Positions 7,162 to 15,809 of a stretch of 46,184 nt of DNA are shown in pieces. Both the position numbers and the translations under genes were made by a program. The DNA is from an uncultured Oscillospiraceae bacterium. Its GTDB lineage: Bacteria; Bacillota; Clostridia; Oscillospirales; Oscillospiraceae. The notes under the pieces are model-generated. The model was not told where the DNA came from. It did no database searches and saw nothing but the letters and a program-made list of their open reading frames with translations. The stretch is taken from contig CAKUDE010000016.1 of assembly GCA_934645175.1 (NCBI GenBank), positions 1-46,184 on the forward strand. The letters run 5' to 3'. Numbering within the stretch: the first letter of the stretch is position 1; each line of letters starts with the position of its first letter.

Positions 7162-9393
7162 ATGAAAAAGCACCTGCTCCTTTGCAGTGCCGTATGTCTT
7201 CTGCTCGTACTGCTCTGCGCCTGCGGAAGCAACGACCTGCCCACTGCACCGTCCACACCGACGCCCCCGCCTACAACGGAAAGTCCATATCCGTCGCTGG
7301 AAGGGCTTGGCACCTTCTGCGATATTCTGCCCGACGGCGACGGCTATATTCTGATGACGCACACGGGCTTCTATCGGCTTGACAGCGAGTTCCACCGCAC
7401 GGACAGCAGCGATCTGCGTGTGTATAACGACCTTTACGTCGATGTCAACTCCGACAACCCCTTCTACCGTATGACGCTTGAGCCGGATCTGGACACGCCG
7501 CTGCTCACCGCGCTGACAAAGACCTCGCAGGGCATTTTCTTCTTCTGTTATTCCAACGGCACCGTCTACCGCAATGGCAGTCCCTGGTTCAGCGTATTGG
7601 AATACCTTGAACAGGGTGTCCTGAACGATATGGGCGGCGTCATCCACCCGGACTGTAATGTGCAGATCGTGGAATATCACGGCGCCATCTTCACCATGAT
7701 CTACGGCTTCCGCTGCAACGTACTGATTAAAAACGACGATACGCTCCTGCGGCCGGCCAGTAACGGAGGCTCGCCGTTCTACCGCGGCATGATGCTGCTC
7801 GGTGACCGGCTCTACGCGGGCGTTTCCTTCTATGACGAAAAGAGCATGCACACACCGCTGGGCGGCAACGCACTGTTTTGCCTCGATGAAAACAGCACGC
7901 TGCCGCTGAGCCGCGACGGAAGCCGCGGCCTGATCGGCAGCTTCGATCACTCCGCCGTCGCGGACGGTAAGTTCTTCTATGAGCAGGACGGCAAGCTGAA
8001 AAGCACGGACGGCAGCATCGTGGAAACATGGGAGCTGACCGGCTTCAGCGAATATGGCGTGCTGCGCGGCCTGCACGCGCTTTCCGACGGACGGCTGCTG
8101 GCCGTTGACAGCAAGAACCGGATTCTGGCCTTCTCACGCGAGCTTGTCTCCTCGACGGAGCTGGTCACGCTGCGCCTTGGCTATCTCAGCCATGAGGGCG
8201 ACGAAACCTTTACGCTTCTTGCCGACGCCGTCAACGGAATCAAAGAAGCCGTCAGCGTAGAAGCCATCGCCTACGACAGCGCCGACGCGCTGGCAAGCGC
8301 CGTTTCAAAGGGCGAGATAGATCTTGTCGCCTCCGGCGACGAAGCCGTTATGCGGCTTTTGGCCGACCGCGGTATGCTGGCCGATCTGTTCACAACGAAC
8401 CCCGACCTGAAGAACTCCGGACTTGCGCCCGCATTGATAACTCGCTATCTCTCCGGCAAAAACGCCTTCTATCTGCCCGCGCAAATGTCCATATATACCT
8501 GTCTCACCTCGCGCGATCGCGGTTTTAACCTCCGTGGGCAGATCGATGACGCCGGAAACGTCCGTGTACCGATTTCCCTGAAGGAGCTCGGCGAGCTGCT
8601 TGCCGGTTCCTCCGCCGGCGGAAACGGCGCATTTGCGCTGTATTCGCCCGAGGAGGTGCTGGAGCAGATGATAAAGCTCCTTCTGCTCAATCATACTGAC
8701 CCCGAGACCGGTAAGGTCACATTGCCGGAAAACGACTATGCCGCAATTCTGGAATACTGCAGGCAGTTTAACGGCAGCACCGCTGCGTCGCTTGCACAAG
8801 ACGACCTGCTTGCCGCCCGCGAAGCATTGCCGGTCATCCCCGGAAGGATGTACCTGGTCAGCAGTTACGACGAGCTGTATAAGCTGATGTTGCATCCATC
8901 CCAGACGACGCTTGCGCTTGAGCTGAACGATCCCGCGCTCAACGCTTATACGCTGGTACCGCAGACCTTCCTCGCCGTCTCGGCTCATGCGTCGGACAGC
9001 TATGCGAAGCAGGCCGCCGCGCTGATTGACGCGGTTATGACCGATACCGACACCCAGTATCTGTTCACCACGAGCTGTCTGAAGAGTGAAAACGCCTCAG
9101 CCGGTTTCCCGGTCAACACAAACTGTCTTGTTTATGTGAGCAATATGCAGGCCTCAAATCCGCAGCTCAGCCCCCGGACTGATATCGACTACGCAGTCGC
9201 CTTTAGCGTCACGGACATTCTCTCCGCCGCGATACGGGTCGCCGAGGTCATGTATCAGCCGGATGAGGCGGTTATGACGCAGCTCACCGCATCGCTGACA
9301 AAAATCGGCGCGGAATATTTCGCCGGCCGTCTGGATGCTGCGCAGGCCGTTCAGCAGTCACGGCAGGTGATTGAAGCGCACAACGCCCGCTGA
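7162..9393 (+). CDS. large lipoprotein with solute-binding-protein-like C-terminal half (copy 2)
   Basis: The 743-residue product is a tandem paralogue of the protein ending at 7138. The signal peptide ends in LLCAC (Cys21). Long stretches are alike in both: FCDILPDGDGYILMTH at the N-terminus, FFFCYSNGTVYRNG, ELVTLRLGYLS at the junction, DLVASGDEA, YLPAQMSIYT, HTDPETGKVTLPENDYAAIL and the C-terminal GAEYFAGRLDAAQAVQQS. The central region and the loops differ, as expected if the ligands differ. The ATG has CGGAGG upstream and lies 23 bases after the previous stop, so both are in one transcript, which ends at the hairpin at 9411-9445. Confidence 0.65.
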   Translation: MKKHLLLCSAVCLLLVLLCACGSNDLPTAPSTPTPPPTTESPYPSLEGLGTFCDILPDGDGYILMTHTGFYRLDSEFHRTDSSDLRVYNDLYVDVNSDNPFYRMTLEPDLDTPLLTALTKTSQGIFFFCYSNGTVYRNGSPWFSVLEYLEQGVLNDMGGVIHPDCNVQIVEYHGAIFTMIYGFRCNVLIKNDDTLLRPASNGGSPFYRGMMLLGDRLYAGVSFYDEKSMHTPLGGNALFCLDENSTLPLSRDGSRGLIGSFDHSAVADGKFFYEQDGKLKSTDGSIVETWELTGFSEYGVLRGLHALSDGRLLAVDSKNRILAFSRELVSSTELVTLRLGYLSHEGDETFTLLADAVNGIKEAVSVEAIAYDSADALASAVSKGEIDLVASGDEAVMRLLADRGMLADLFTTNPDLKNSGLAPALITRYLSGKNAFYLPAQMSIYTCLTSRDRGFNLRGQIDDAGNVRVPISLKELGELLAGSSAGGNGAFALYSPEEVLEQMIKLLLLNHTDPETGKVTLPENDYAAILEYCRQFNGSTAASLAQDDLLAAREALPVIPGRMYLVSSYDELYKLMLHPSQTTLALELNDPALNAYTLVPQTFLAVSAHASDSYAKQAAALIDAVMTDTDTQYLFTTSCLKSENASAGFPVNTNCLVYVSNMQASNPQLSPRTDIDYAVAFSVTDILSAAIRVAEVMYQPDEAVMTQLTASLTKIGAEYFAGRLDAAQAVQQSRQVIEAHNAR

Positions 9394-9410
9394 ATTTCCC
9401 CTTCGCCATG

Positions 9411-9445
9411 CCCCGGAAGCAAAACAATGCTTCCGGGGCTTTCTC
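9411..9445 (+). terminator. rho-independent terminator after the lipoprotein pair
   Basis: CCCCGGAAGC (9411-9420) pairs perfectly with GCTTCCGGGG (9429-9438) and is followed by a short T-rich run. Confidence 0.85.
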
Positions 9446-9584
9446 GTCGAAACCGTATCCAATGAGTAATGTAACAAGTCTCTTTGCCTCGAAAAGTTTT
9501 ACATTCAAAAGTCACATCTCGGCAATACGACAGGAGGATGAACCGTAAGCCGCGGTTTTTTTATAAATATTTTTCAAAAACCTG

Positions 9585-9615
9585 TTGACTTTTCACAAAT
9601 TTCTGTCAAAATAAT
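9585..9615 (+). promoter_or_regulatory. possible promoter of the glutamine synthetase gene
   Basis: A -35 TTGACT (9585-9590) precedes an A/T-rich -10 region (AATAAT 9610-9615, spacer 19, or an overlapping hexamer at 17). Just upstream, AACCG (9541-9545) and CGGTT (9553-9557) with seven T residues form a small terminator-like hairpin. The segment 9446-9580 otherwise shows only a weak inverted repeat AATGTAA/TTACATT. I see no GlnR-type TGTNA-N7-TNACA box. Confidence 0.4.
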
Positions 9616-9653
9616 AAGCAGCAGTTCTACTACATACTTAGGAGGTACGCACC

Positions 9654-11078
9654 TTGTTCCAGAACATTGCACAGGCGAAGTCCTTCATCCGCGACAACGG
9701 CATTGAGATGGTGGATTTCAAAATGACCGATATTGACGGCCGCTGGAGACACATCACCATTCCCGCCGAGCGCTTCGATGAAGGCACCATGACCAACGGT
9801 ATCGGCTTCGACGGCTCGAACTACGGCTACGCCCCCGTCGAAAACAGCGACATGGTCTTCATTCCCGACCTGTCCACCGCTGCGGTCGACCCCTTTGCCA
9901 AGGTCCCGACTCTCTCCATGTCCGGCGATGCAATGGTCATCTCCCGCCCGGAGAACAAGCCCTTCGACCAGTACCCGCGCAACGTCATCAAGAGCGCCGT
10001 CGAATATATGAAGCAGTGCGGCATTGCCGACCGCATGGTCATCGGCCCGGAGTTTGAATTCCATGTCTTCGACAGCATCCAGTTTGAGTGCCGTCCGAAC
10101 AATGTCCGCTGCGAAATCGACAATGCGGAGGCCGACTGGAACACCGGCTACGGCACCGACGGCTACCAAATTCCCCACAAGGGCGGCTACCACATCGACA
10201 ACCCCAAGGATCGGTACTACGACCTGCGCAGCAAAATGTGTATGCTCATGGACGACTGGGGTGTAAAGGTCAAGTACCATCACCACGAGGTCGGCGGCCC
10301 CGGCCAGCTCGAGATTGAGGTGGAGCTGGACGACGTCGTGCGCATGGCGGACAACACCATGGTCACAAAGTATATCATTCGCAATACCGCCGCACAGGAA
10401 GGCTGCACCGCCACCTTCATGCCGAAGCCCATCTATGCCGAGGCCGGCAACGGTATGCACGTCCATATGCTGCTGACGAAAAACGGCGAGCCGCTGTTTT
10501 ATGACGAAAACGGCTATGCACAGCTCTCCGAGCTGGCGCACTGGTTCATGGGCGGCCTGCTGAAGCACGCCAAGTCGCTGTGCGCCATTACCAATCCCTC
10601 GACAAACAGCTTCAAGCGTCTCGTGCCCGGCTTCGAGGCACCCGTCACAATCGGCTACGCCACAGCCAATCGCTCCGCCGTCATCCGTATCCCGGCCTAC
10701 GCCAAATCTCCGCTGCATAAGCGCTTTGAGCTGCGCAACCCGGACGGCACCTGCAACCCCTACTACGCCTACGCCGCCATCCTGATGGCCGGCATCGACG
10801 GCATCAGGAACAAGATCGACCCGTCCGCCAACGGCTGGGGGCCCTATGACTTCAACCTGTTCGATCTGCCCGAGGAGGAAAAGGCAAAGATCGATGCGCT
10901 TCCCACCAGCCTTGACGAAGCGCTCGACGCGCTTGAAGCCGACCATGATTATCTGACGGCCGGCGGCGTGTTCCCGGAGCGCCTGCTCAAAATCTGGGTC
11001 GCCCGCAAGCGCAAGGAGGCCAACGGCATCTCCCGCATCCCGCATCCGGCAGAATTCGAGCACTACTACGATTTGTAA
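9654..11078 (+). CDS. glnA: glutamine synthetase, type I
   Basis: The 474-residue enzyme makes glutamine from glutamate, ammonia and ATP in the cytosol. The beta-grasp N-terminal part contains DFKMTDIDGRWRH. The catalytic domain shows IGPEFEFHVFD (metal-binding glutamates), HHHEVGGPGQLEIE, GNGMHVHMLL, the ammonia/glutamate-site segment NPSTNSFKRLVPGFEAP and the ATP/phosphate segment NRSAVIRIP. The length fits the family. The start is a TTG at 9654-9656 with AGGAGG 8 bases upstream; the next in-frame ATG is inside conserved sequence. There is no adenylylation-type tyrosine signature that I can point to. The gene stands alone between two terminators. Confidence 0.95.
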   Translation: MFQNIAQAKSFIRDNGIEMVDFKMTDIDGRWRHITIPAERFDEGTMTNGIGFDGSNYGYAPVENSDMVFIPDLSTAAVDPFAKVPTLSMSGDAMVISRPENKPFDQYPRNVIKSAVEYMKQCGIADRMVIGPEFEFHVFDSIQFECRPNNVRCEIDNAEADWNTGYGTDGYQIPHKGGYHIDNPKDRYYDLRSKMCMLMDDWGVKVKYHHHEVGGPGQLEIEVELDDVVRMADNTMVTKYIIRNTAAQEGCTATFMPKPIYAEAGNGMHVHMLLTKNGEPLFYDENGYAQLSELAHWFMGGLLKHAKSLCAITNPSTNSFKRLVPGFEAPVTIGYATANRSAVIRIPAYAKSPLHKRFELRNPDGTCNPYYAYAAILMAGIDGIRNKIDPSANGWGPYDFNLFDLPEEEKAKIDALPTSLDEALDALEADHDYLTAGGVFPERLLKIWVARKRKEANGISRIPHPAEFEHYYDL

Positions 11079-11098
11079 TCTTCCGCCATACCCTCTCG

Positions 11099-11131
11099 CC
11101 ACGGCCTGCACGGCAGGCCGTGGCCTTTTTA
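11099..11131 (+). terminator. rho-independent terminator of glnA
   Basis: CCACGGCCTG (11099-11108) and its complement CAGGCCGTGG (11114-11123) form a strong stem followed by CCTTTTT. Confidence 0.9.
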
Positions 11132-11173
11132 TCCTGCTCCGCTGAATAATCATACGCACAGAATGAATTTTTC

Positions 11174-11202
11174 TTGACTTTTCGGGCGTGTCATGTTAAA
11201 CT
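11174..11202 (+). promoter_or_regulatory. probable promoter of the M3 peptidase gene
   Basis: A -35 TTGACT (11174-11179) and a -10 TAAACT (11197-11202) have a 17-base spacer; TGT directly before the -10 gives an extended -10. Confidence 0.55.
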
Positions 11203-11248
11203 GGATACAGATTTGTATAACCTAACTCATTTTATAAGGAGAACGCCC

Positions 11249-12952
11249 ATGAAATTCCGCGAAATGCCCTATTCCCGTCCGGATCTGGCCGCGCTGAAGG
11301 CCGAATGCTTTGACCTGATCGAGCGACTGAAGAGCGCCCCCGACTACCCTGCCGCCCGCGCCGTGTTCCTTGAAATGGATCGGGCGCAGCGCCATGTTCA
11401 AACACTGTCTACTCTCGCCGAGGTGCGCAACACCATTGACACGCGCGACAAATTCTACGATGCCGAGGTCAACTTCTGGAACGAGGCCGGCCCCGAGCTG
11501 AATGAGCCGATGCAGCTCTGGACAAAGGCTCTGCTTGCCTCACCGTTCCGCAAGGAGTTTGCCGAAGAGTTCGGCGAGCTGATGTTTGTCAACGCCGAGT
11601 TGAGTCTCAAGACCTTCTCGCCGGAAATTATTCCGCAGCTTCAGCGGGAAAACGCCGTTGCGCAGGAGTACACCAAGCTCATCGCGTCGGCGCAGATTCC
11701 CTTTGAGGGCGGAGTCTACACCCTCTCGCAGCTCTCGCCGTTCAAGACCGACCCCGACGACGCACGCCGCAAGGCTGCATGGATTGCCGAAGGAAACTGG
11801 TTCAAGGAGCATCAGCCGGAGCTGGACGATATCTACGACCGCCTCGTCAAGCTGCGCGACGGCATGGGCCGCACGCTCGGTTATGACGGCTACACCCAGC
11901 TTGGCTACTACCGCATGACCCGTAACTGCTATACAAAGGCCGACGTGGAGAAGTTCCGCGCCGCCGTCGTTAAGTATATCGTCCCGCTGGCCGACCGCAT
12001 CAAGCGGGAAAGCGCAAAGCGTATGGGGATGGAATATCCTCTGAGCTTTGCGGACAACGCTCTGGAATTCCGCAGCGGCAACCCGCGCCCCGCCGGTACG
12101 CCGGAGGACATTCTCGCACAGGGCAAGAAGTTCTATGATGAGCTGTCGCCGGAAACAAGCGAGTTCTTCCGCACCATGCTCAACGGAGAGCTGCTCGACG
12201 TGCTGAGCACCGAGGGCAAGGCCGCGGGCGGCTACTGCACCGGCATCCCCGACTATGAGGTTCCCTTCATTTTCGCAAACTTCAACGGCACACAGCACGA
12301 CGTCGAGGTCGTAACACACGAAGCCGGTCATGCCTTCGCTTACTATATGAACCGCAAGCGTGTTCCGTTGGAATATGCCTGGCCGACGATGGAAGCCTGC
12401 GAGGTTCACTCCATGTCGATGGAATTCTTCGCATGGCCCTGGGCGGAAGGCTTCTTCGGCGACGACACGCGGAAATTCCGTTACAGTCACCTGGCCGGTG
12501 CGCTGCTCTTCCTGCCCTACGGCACGATGGTTGACCACTTCCAGCACATCGTCTACGAAAAGCCGGAGCTGACGCCCGCAGAGCGCCGCGCCGAATGGCA
12601 CCGGCTGCTCGGTATCTATATGCCGTGGCTGCGGCTTGACGGCGAAATTCCCGTCTACGGCGAGGGCGAGGGCTGGCAGCGCCAGACACACATCTATGAG
12701 CGTCCGTTCTATTACATCGACTACTGCTTCGCACAGACGGTCAGCCTGCAATTCTGGGCAATGATCCAGCGCGACCGCGCCGATGCGTGGAAGCACTACA
12801 TGGCCTACACCGTCCAGGGCGGCAGCCGCACCTTCACGGAGCTGCTCAAGCACGCCGACCTGCGCACGCCGTTCGACGAAGCCTGCCTGCGCGACGTTGC
12901 AGAAACCGCCTCGAAATTCCTTGCGGAATATGACCTGAGCGGAATTCAATAA
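11249..12952 (+). CDS. M3 family oligoendopeptidase (PepF-like), cytosolic
   Basis: The 567-residue zinc metallopeptidase carries HEAGH near residue 357 (VVTHEAGHAFAYY), the metal- and water-binding motif, followed about 25 residues later by the third-ligand segment EACEVHSMSMEFF. There is no signal peptide, so it should act on short peptides in the cytosol. The C-terminal part (IDYCFAQTVSLQFWAM) is typical of the M3B/PepF group. The ATG at 11249 follows AAGGAG. It is transcribed alone, with its own promoter and a terminator at 12996-13026. A second M3 enzyme, made as a lipoprotein, is encoded at 29449-31254. Confidence 0.9.
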   Translation: MKFREMPYSRPDLAALKAECFDLIERLKSAPDYPAARAVFLEMDRAQRHVQTLSTLAEVRNTIDTRDKFYDAEVNFWNEAGPELNEPMQLWTKALLASPFRKEFAEEFGELMFVNAELSLKTFSPEIIPQLQRENAVAQEYTKLIASAQIPFEGGVYTLSQLSPFKTDPDDARRKAAWIAEGNWFKEHQPELDDIYDRLVKLRDGMGRTLGYDGYTQLGYYRMTRNCYTKADVEKFRAAVVKYIVPLADRIKRESAKRMGMEYPLSFADNALEFRSGNPRPAGTPEDILAQGKKFYDELSPETSEFFRTMLNGELLDVLSTEGKAAGGYCTGIPDYEVPFIFANFNGTQHDVEVVTHEAGHAFAYYMNRKRVPLEYAWPTMEACEVHSMSMEFFAWPWAEGFFGDDTRKFRYSHLAGALLFLPYGTMVDHFQHIVYEKPELTPAERRAEWHRLLGIYMPWLRLDGEIPVYGEGEGWQRQTHIYERPFYYIDYCFAQTVSLQFWAMIQRDRADAWKHYMAYTVQGGSRTFTELLKHADLRTPFDEACLRDVAETASKFLAEYDLSGIQ

Positions 12953-12995
12953 AACGCCGCACGCGAGTCGGAATCGCGCCGGACATACGAAAACC

Positions 12996-13026
12996 AAGCG
13001 CCTCTCCGAACCCGGAGAGGCGCTTT
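12996..13026 (+). terminator. rho-independent terminator after the M3 peptidase
   Basis: AAGCGCCTCTCC (12996-13007) pairs with GGAGAGGCGCTT (13014-13025), followed by a short T-run. Confidence 0.85.
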
Positions 13027-13039
13027 TCGGTACTCCTGC

Positions 13040-13550
13040 CGCCTCGCACCGACGCTTATGGTCATTACGAGGGCGGCAGGATGATGGGATTGTCATTGCA
13101 AAGACGGCGGGAACGATATGTCATTGCGAGGGCGGCTTGCCGCCCGTGGCAATCTTAATCATCGCACACAAAGCCTCCCCTTATACAAGGGGAGGTGGCG
13201 AACGAAGTGAGCCGGAAGGGTTGCCGAAAACGCAACGCTCTATCCCCCCCAGTCAGCTTCGCTGACAGCCCCCCTTGTCACAAGGGGGCCTTGATGGAGC
13301 GCACAGCAATTGCGCGCGCCTACTGTCATTGCGAGGGCGGCTTGCCGCCCGTGGCAATCTCGTGTACCGCGCCCAAAGCCTTCCCCTTGAGGGGAAGGTG
13401 GCCACGCAGCGAAGCGGAGCGGCCGGATGAGGTGTCCGCCGAAGGCGGCAGGATTTCGACACGCCCACATTCGTGGGCTACACCTCATCAGTCAGCTCGC
13501 GTTGCTCACTGACAGCTTCCCCTCAAGGGGAAGCCTTTGCGCCGCGTGGC
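13040..13550. repeat. cluster of two families of dispersed palindromic repeats
   Basis: No gene is visible here. Family one (TGTCATTGCGAGGGCGG.. ending GTGGCAATCT) appears as short forms at 13119-13155 and 13324-13360, with degenerate pieces at about 13065 and 13091. Family two is a long inverted pair built on CCTTCCCCTTGAGGGGAAGG-like arms: 13171-13290 (arms CTCCCCTT.. and ..CAAGGGGG) and 13375-13537 (arms TTCCCCTTGAGGGGAA and TTCCCCTCAAGGGGAA). Each could fold into a large hairpin. Any open frames crossing the cluster are repeat artefacts. Both families look like non-autonomous elements that settled between convergent genes. Confidence 0.8.
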
Positions 13551-13554
13551 GGCG

Positions 13555-13586
13555 CAAAAAAGCGCGGGGCGGCATGCCGCCCCGCG
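13555..13586 (-). terminator. terminator of prepilin 2
   Basis: A perfect 22-bp palindrome at 13564-13585 (GCGGGGCGGCA and its complement) is followed, on the minus strand, by GCTTTTTT. It sits just beyond the stop codon at 13604. Confidence 0.8.
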
Positions 13587-13603
13587 GGGGAAAGCGAGAA
13601 GAA

Positions 13604-15400
13604 TTACTTGATTTCGTACTTTGTGTATGCGGACTTGCTATCATCCAAAGACGGTGTACCACCGGGATAGTTCGCTGTGTAATCAATGACGAGCTCATGT
13701 CCTGCGGGGATTTTCGTTTCCTTGTCGCCAATCTTGCCGTCAGCCGTTCCCGTCGCGTGAATCACTACGTCCTTGCCGATGGTGGCCTTGCCGGAGCGGA
13801 CGAGAATGCCGACGCCGTTCGCGATGTTAAACGTGCCGCCGTTGACGGTCAGCGTGTCGTTGTTGGCAAGGTAAATGCCACAGGCGATGTAGCCGTTCGT
13901 CGCAATGCTGCCGTTGAACGTGCCGCCGTTGATGGTGATGGTATTGTTGCCATATTCTTTAGAACCGTTTGTGCCGATGACAAAGTTGTCCTTCGACGTA
14001 AATTCACCGCCGTTGATTTCGACTACGGCGTTTTTGTACATACCGATGCAGTTTTCGTTGGACATGAATTTGCCGTTGTTGATAATCACATTGCCATGAC
14101 CTTCGGAAGCACTAACAGTGATCAGTGACTTTTTTACGTTGTTGCCACTTACAATGAATTCGCCACCGTTAATTATTAAGGTTGCATTTCTAACGTCAAA
14201 TATTGGAGCACCTGTCGTCGTTTCAAGTTTTCCGATTCCCTCAATTGTCAACTGAGCATCATCTTCTAATGCAAACATGTACTGGTTGATACCTTTAAAT
14301 GTCAGCGTGTGCCCGTTCAGATTAATCGTTGCCTTTGCGGGACCTTCTCTCATTGTGGTTTCTTTCATAAAAGCAAAGACGCTAGTCGAAGCGATGTCGC
14401 TGTTTATAATCGCTGTCTTTCCATAATATACAGCGCTTCTTAAATCTGCAATTGTATTTACTATGACAACTTCCTCTTTTACATTCTTTCCATCCTTCAC
14501 GGCGAGAATGCTTGAGTCATCGTTCTTGGTCATTTCGGTGTTATTCAGAGTAACGCTCGCAGCGTTTCCGCCAAAGTTAATCACAAGCAGATCGGTACGG
14601 GTGGTATCGATCTTCACGCCTGCGCCGAGGACGGTAATGTTGGAAATCATGCCGGTTTCGTCTACAAAGCGGCCTGCGCTGATTTCGATCTTGCCGCTCA
14701 CCTTGCCGAATTCGTGGTAGGAGTCGCCTGCGACCGCCGTAATGGTCACGTTATTGACCTCGCCGTAGTGCTTTACGGTGTCCTTACCCGCGTTCACGGT
14801 CAGGTCTCCGCCATTGGTGCGGAACACAACGGTCTGCGCCTGTGCGGCCTGCGTATATTCCAGCGCGGAAATGCCGCTCTTGCCAACGTCAAAGCCGACC
14901 TTCACATTGACCGTCGCAAGCTCGCTAGAGCCGTTATAATACACGGAGTAGCTCTGATCGTCAAGCACGGGCACTTCGTCATAAATCTTCCAGAGGGTAT
15001 GAACCTCATTGGCTGTGTACACCTTTTTGTCCTCTTTTTCCTTGCTGTAAAGGATCTCGACGCTGCCGTCCTCAACCTTCTGCACCAGCGCAAAGCGGTC
15101 GGCGCTCTGATCCCAAACGATGTCATTGCCGTTCGAGGTGGGCGTCAGCCTGGTTACGTCGTAGCCGTTAGCGGCGGCGTCTGTAAGGGCATCGTGCATC
15201 GTGGCATTATGGCCGTCCAGCGCGTCCTGCATGGCCATGATCTTGTTCAGATTCGTCACGAGCTGGATGTCCGCAGAGACGTTCGCTGTCTGCACCAGCG
15301 TAAGGAATGTAGGGATCAGCACCGCCGCCAAAATGGCGACGACGGCGATCACGATCACCAGTTCGACGACCGTGAAGCCCTTTTTATTCAATTTTAACAT
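13604..15400 (-). CDS. prepilin-like protein with beta-helix passenger (cassette 2)
   Basis: The 598-residue product begins with the same class III signal as the cassette 1 protein: KKGFTVVE followed by VIVIAVVAILAAVLIPTF, cleaved after Gly8. Beyond about residue 45 it is unrelated at first sight to the other copy. The C-terminal half has many NGG turns (INGGEFIVSG, INNGKFMSN, INGGEFTSK, INGGTFNGS, VNGGTFNIA), a pattern of right-handed beta-helix or polymorphic surface proteins. The ATG at 15398-15400 has AAAAGGAG just upstream; an in-frame ATG 12 codons earlier lies in the conserved leader and is not supported. The middle of the gene (about 14090-14480) is visibly richer in A and T than its surroundings, which hints at mosaic origin. 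The surface or pilus-like role is inferred. Confidence 0.85.
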   Translation of the reverse strand: MLKLNKKGFTVVELVIVIAVVAILAAVLIPTFLTLVQTANVSADIQLVTNLNKIMAMQDALDGHNATMHDALTDAAANGYDVTRLTPTSNGNDIVWDQSADRFALVQKVEDGSVEILYSKEKEDKKVYTANEVHTLWKIYDEVPVLDDQSYSVYYNGSSELATVNVKVGFDVGKSGISALEYTQAAQAQTVVFRTNGGDLTVNAGKDTVKHYGEVNNVTITAVAGDSYHEFGKVSGKIEISAGRFVDETGMISNITVLGAGVKIDTTRTDLLVINFGGNAASVTLNNTEMTKNDDSSILAVKDGKNVKEEVVIVNTIADLRSAVYYGKTAIINSDIASTSVFAFMKETTMREGPAKATINLNGHTLTFKGINQYMFALEDDAQLTIEGIGKLETTTGAPIFDVRNATLIINGGEFIVSGNNVKKSLITVSASEGHGNVIINNGKFMSNENCIGMYKNAVVEINGGEFTSKDNFVIGTNGSKEYGNNTITINGGTFNGSIATNGYIACGIYLANNDTLTVNGGTFNIANGVGILVRSGKATIGKDVVIHATGTADGKIGDKETKIPAGHELVIDYTANYPGGTPSLDDSKSAYTKYEIK

Positions 15401-15467
15401 GATGTTTCTCCTTTTAAATTTCATCATTCGCGCCAATGGGCGCGGGTTGGGGGAGGAGCAGTTTGAT
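15401..15467 (-). promoter_or_regulatory. conserved 5' leader of prepilin 2 with hairpin
   Basis: It is the counterpart of 1546-1612. The stem CGCGCC (15429-15434) with GGCGCG (15439-15444) is kept although the loop differs, and the ribosome binding site and the bases around it are nearly unchanged. Confidence 0.5.
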
Positions 15468-15562
15468 TGTCATTGCGAGGAGGGCGCAAGCCCGACGCGG
15501 CAATCTGACGCAAGGTCTTACACGAGATTGCCACGGGCGGCAAAGCCGCCCTCGCAATGACA
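15468..15562. repeat. REP-like palindromic unit
   Basis: Full-length copy of the TGTCATTGCGAGG/CCTCGCAATGACA element, nearly the same as 1613-1706. Together with the leader and prepilin N-terminus it forms the ~250-bp block shared by both cassettes (15312-15562 and 1457-1706). Confidence 0.85.
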
Positions 15563-15573
15563 GTGAGTGTGCG

Positions 15574-15667
15574 TGTCATTGCGAGGAGGGCGAAGCCCGA
15601 CGCGGCAATCTAAAGTCAGGTTTTGCACGAGATTGCCACGGGCGGCAAAGCCGCCCTCGCAATGACA
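15574..15667. repeat. second tandem REP-like unit
   Basis: A further full copy lies 11 bases after the previous one, in the same orientation. It is absent from cassette 1, which has only one full unit plus degenerate pieces. A decayed piece follows at 15668-15715 (GCCACGGCCACCGGCGTGGC, then CGCAATGACA), and a half copy of the second repeat family (CTTCCCCTCAAGGGGAAG) at about 15721-15788. The whole gap 15401-15845 holds only these repeats, the leader and the shared 106-bp block. Confidence 0.85.
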
Positions 15668-15809
15668 GTTGTCGGTACACTAGCTTGCCACGGCCACCGG
15701 CGTGGCCACGCAATGACATAACTGCCGCTGCGCGGCGGACACCTCATCCGCCTCGCTGCGCTCGGCACCTTCCCCTCAAGGGGAAGGCCTTAGGTGCGCC
15801 ATTTTTGCA

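Noticed and set aside
9536..9589. Short leader peptide (16 codons) before glnA
   Set aside because: Its ATG directly touches the GGAGG with no spacer, and the frame is A/T-driven; there is no run of regulatory codons.
9446..9653. Riboswitch, ANTAR target or GlnR site upstream of glnA
   Set aside because: No glutamine riboswitch core, no paired hexaloop hairpins and no TGTNA-N7-TNACA box could be found by eye.
13195..13735. Several short open frames across the repeat cluster
   Set aside because: They are made of palindromic repeat sequence or overlap the prepilin 2 gene, and have no start signals.
15468..15667. Tandem repeats considered as a CRISPR array
   Set aside because: The units are ~94-bp palindromes, two in tandem, without uniform short repeats and unique spacers, and no cas genes are near.
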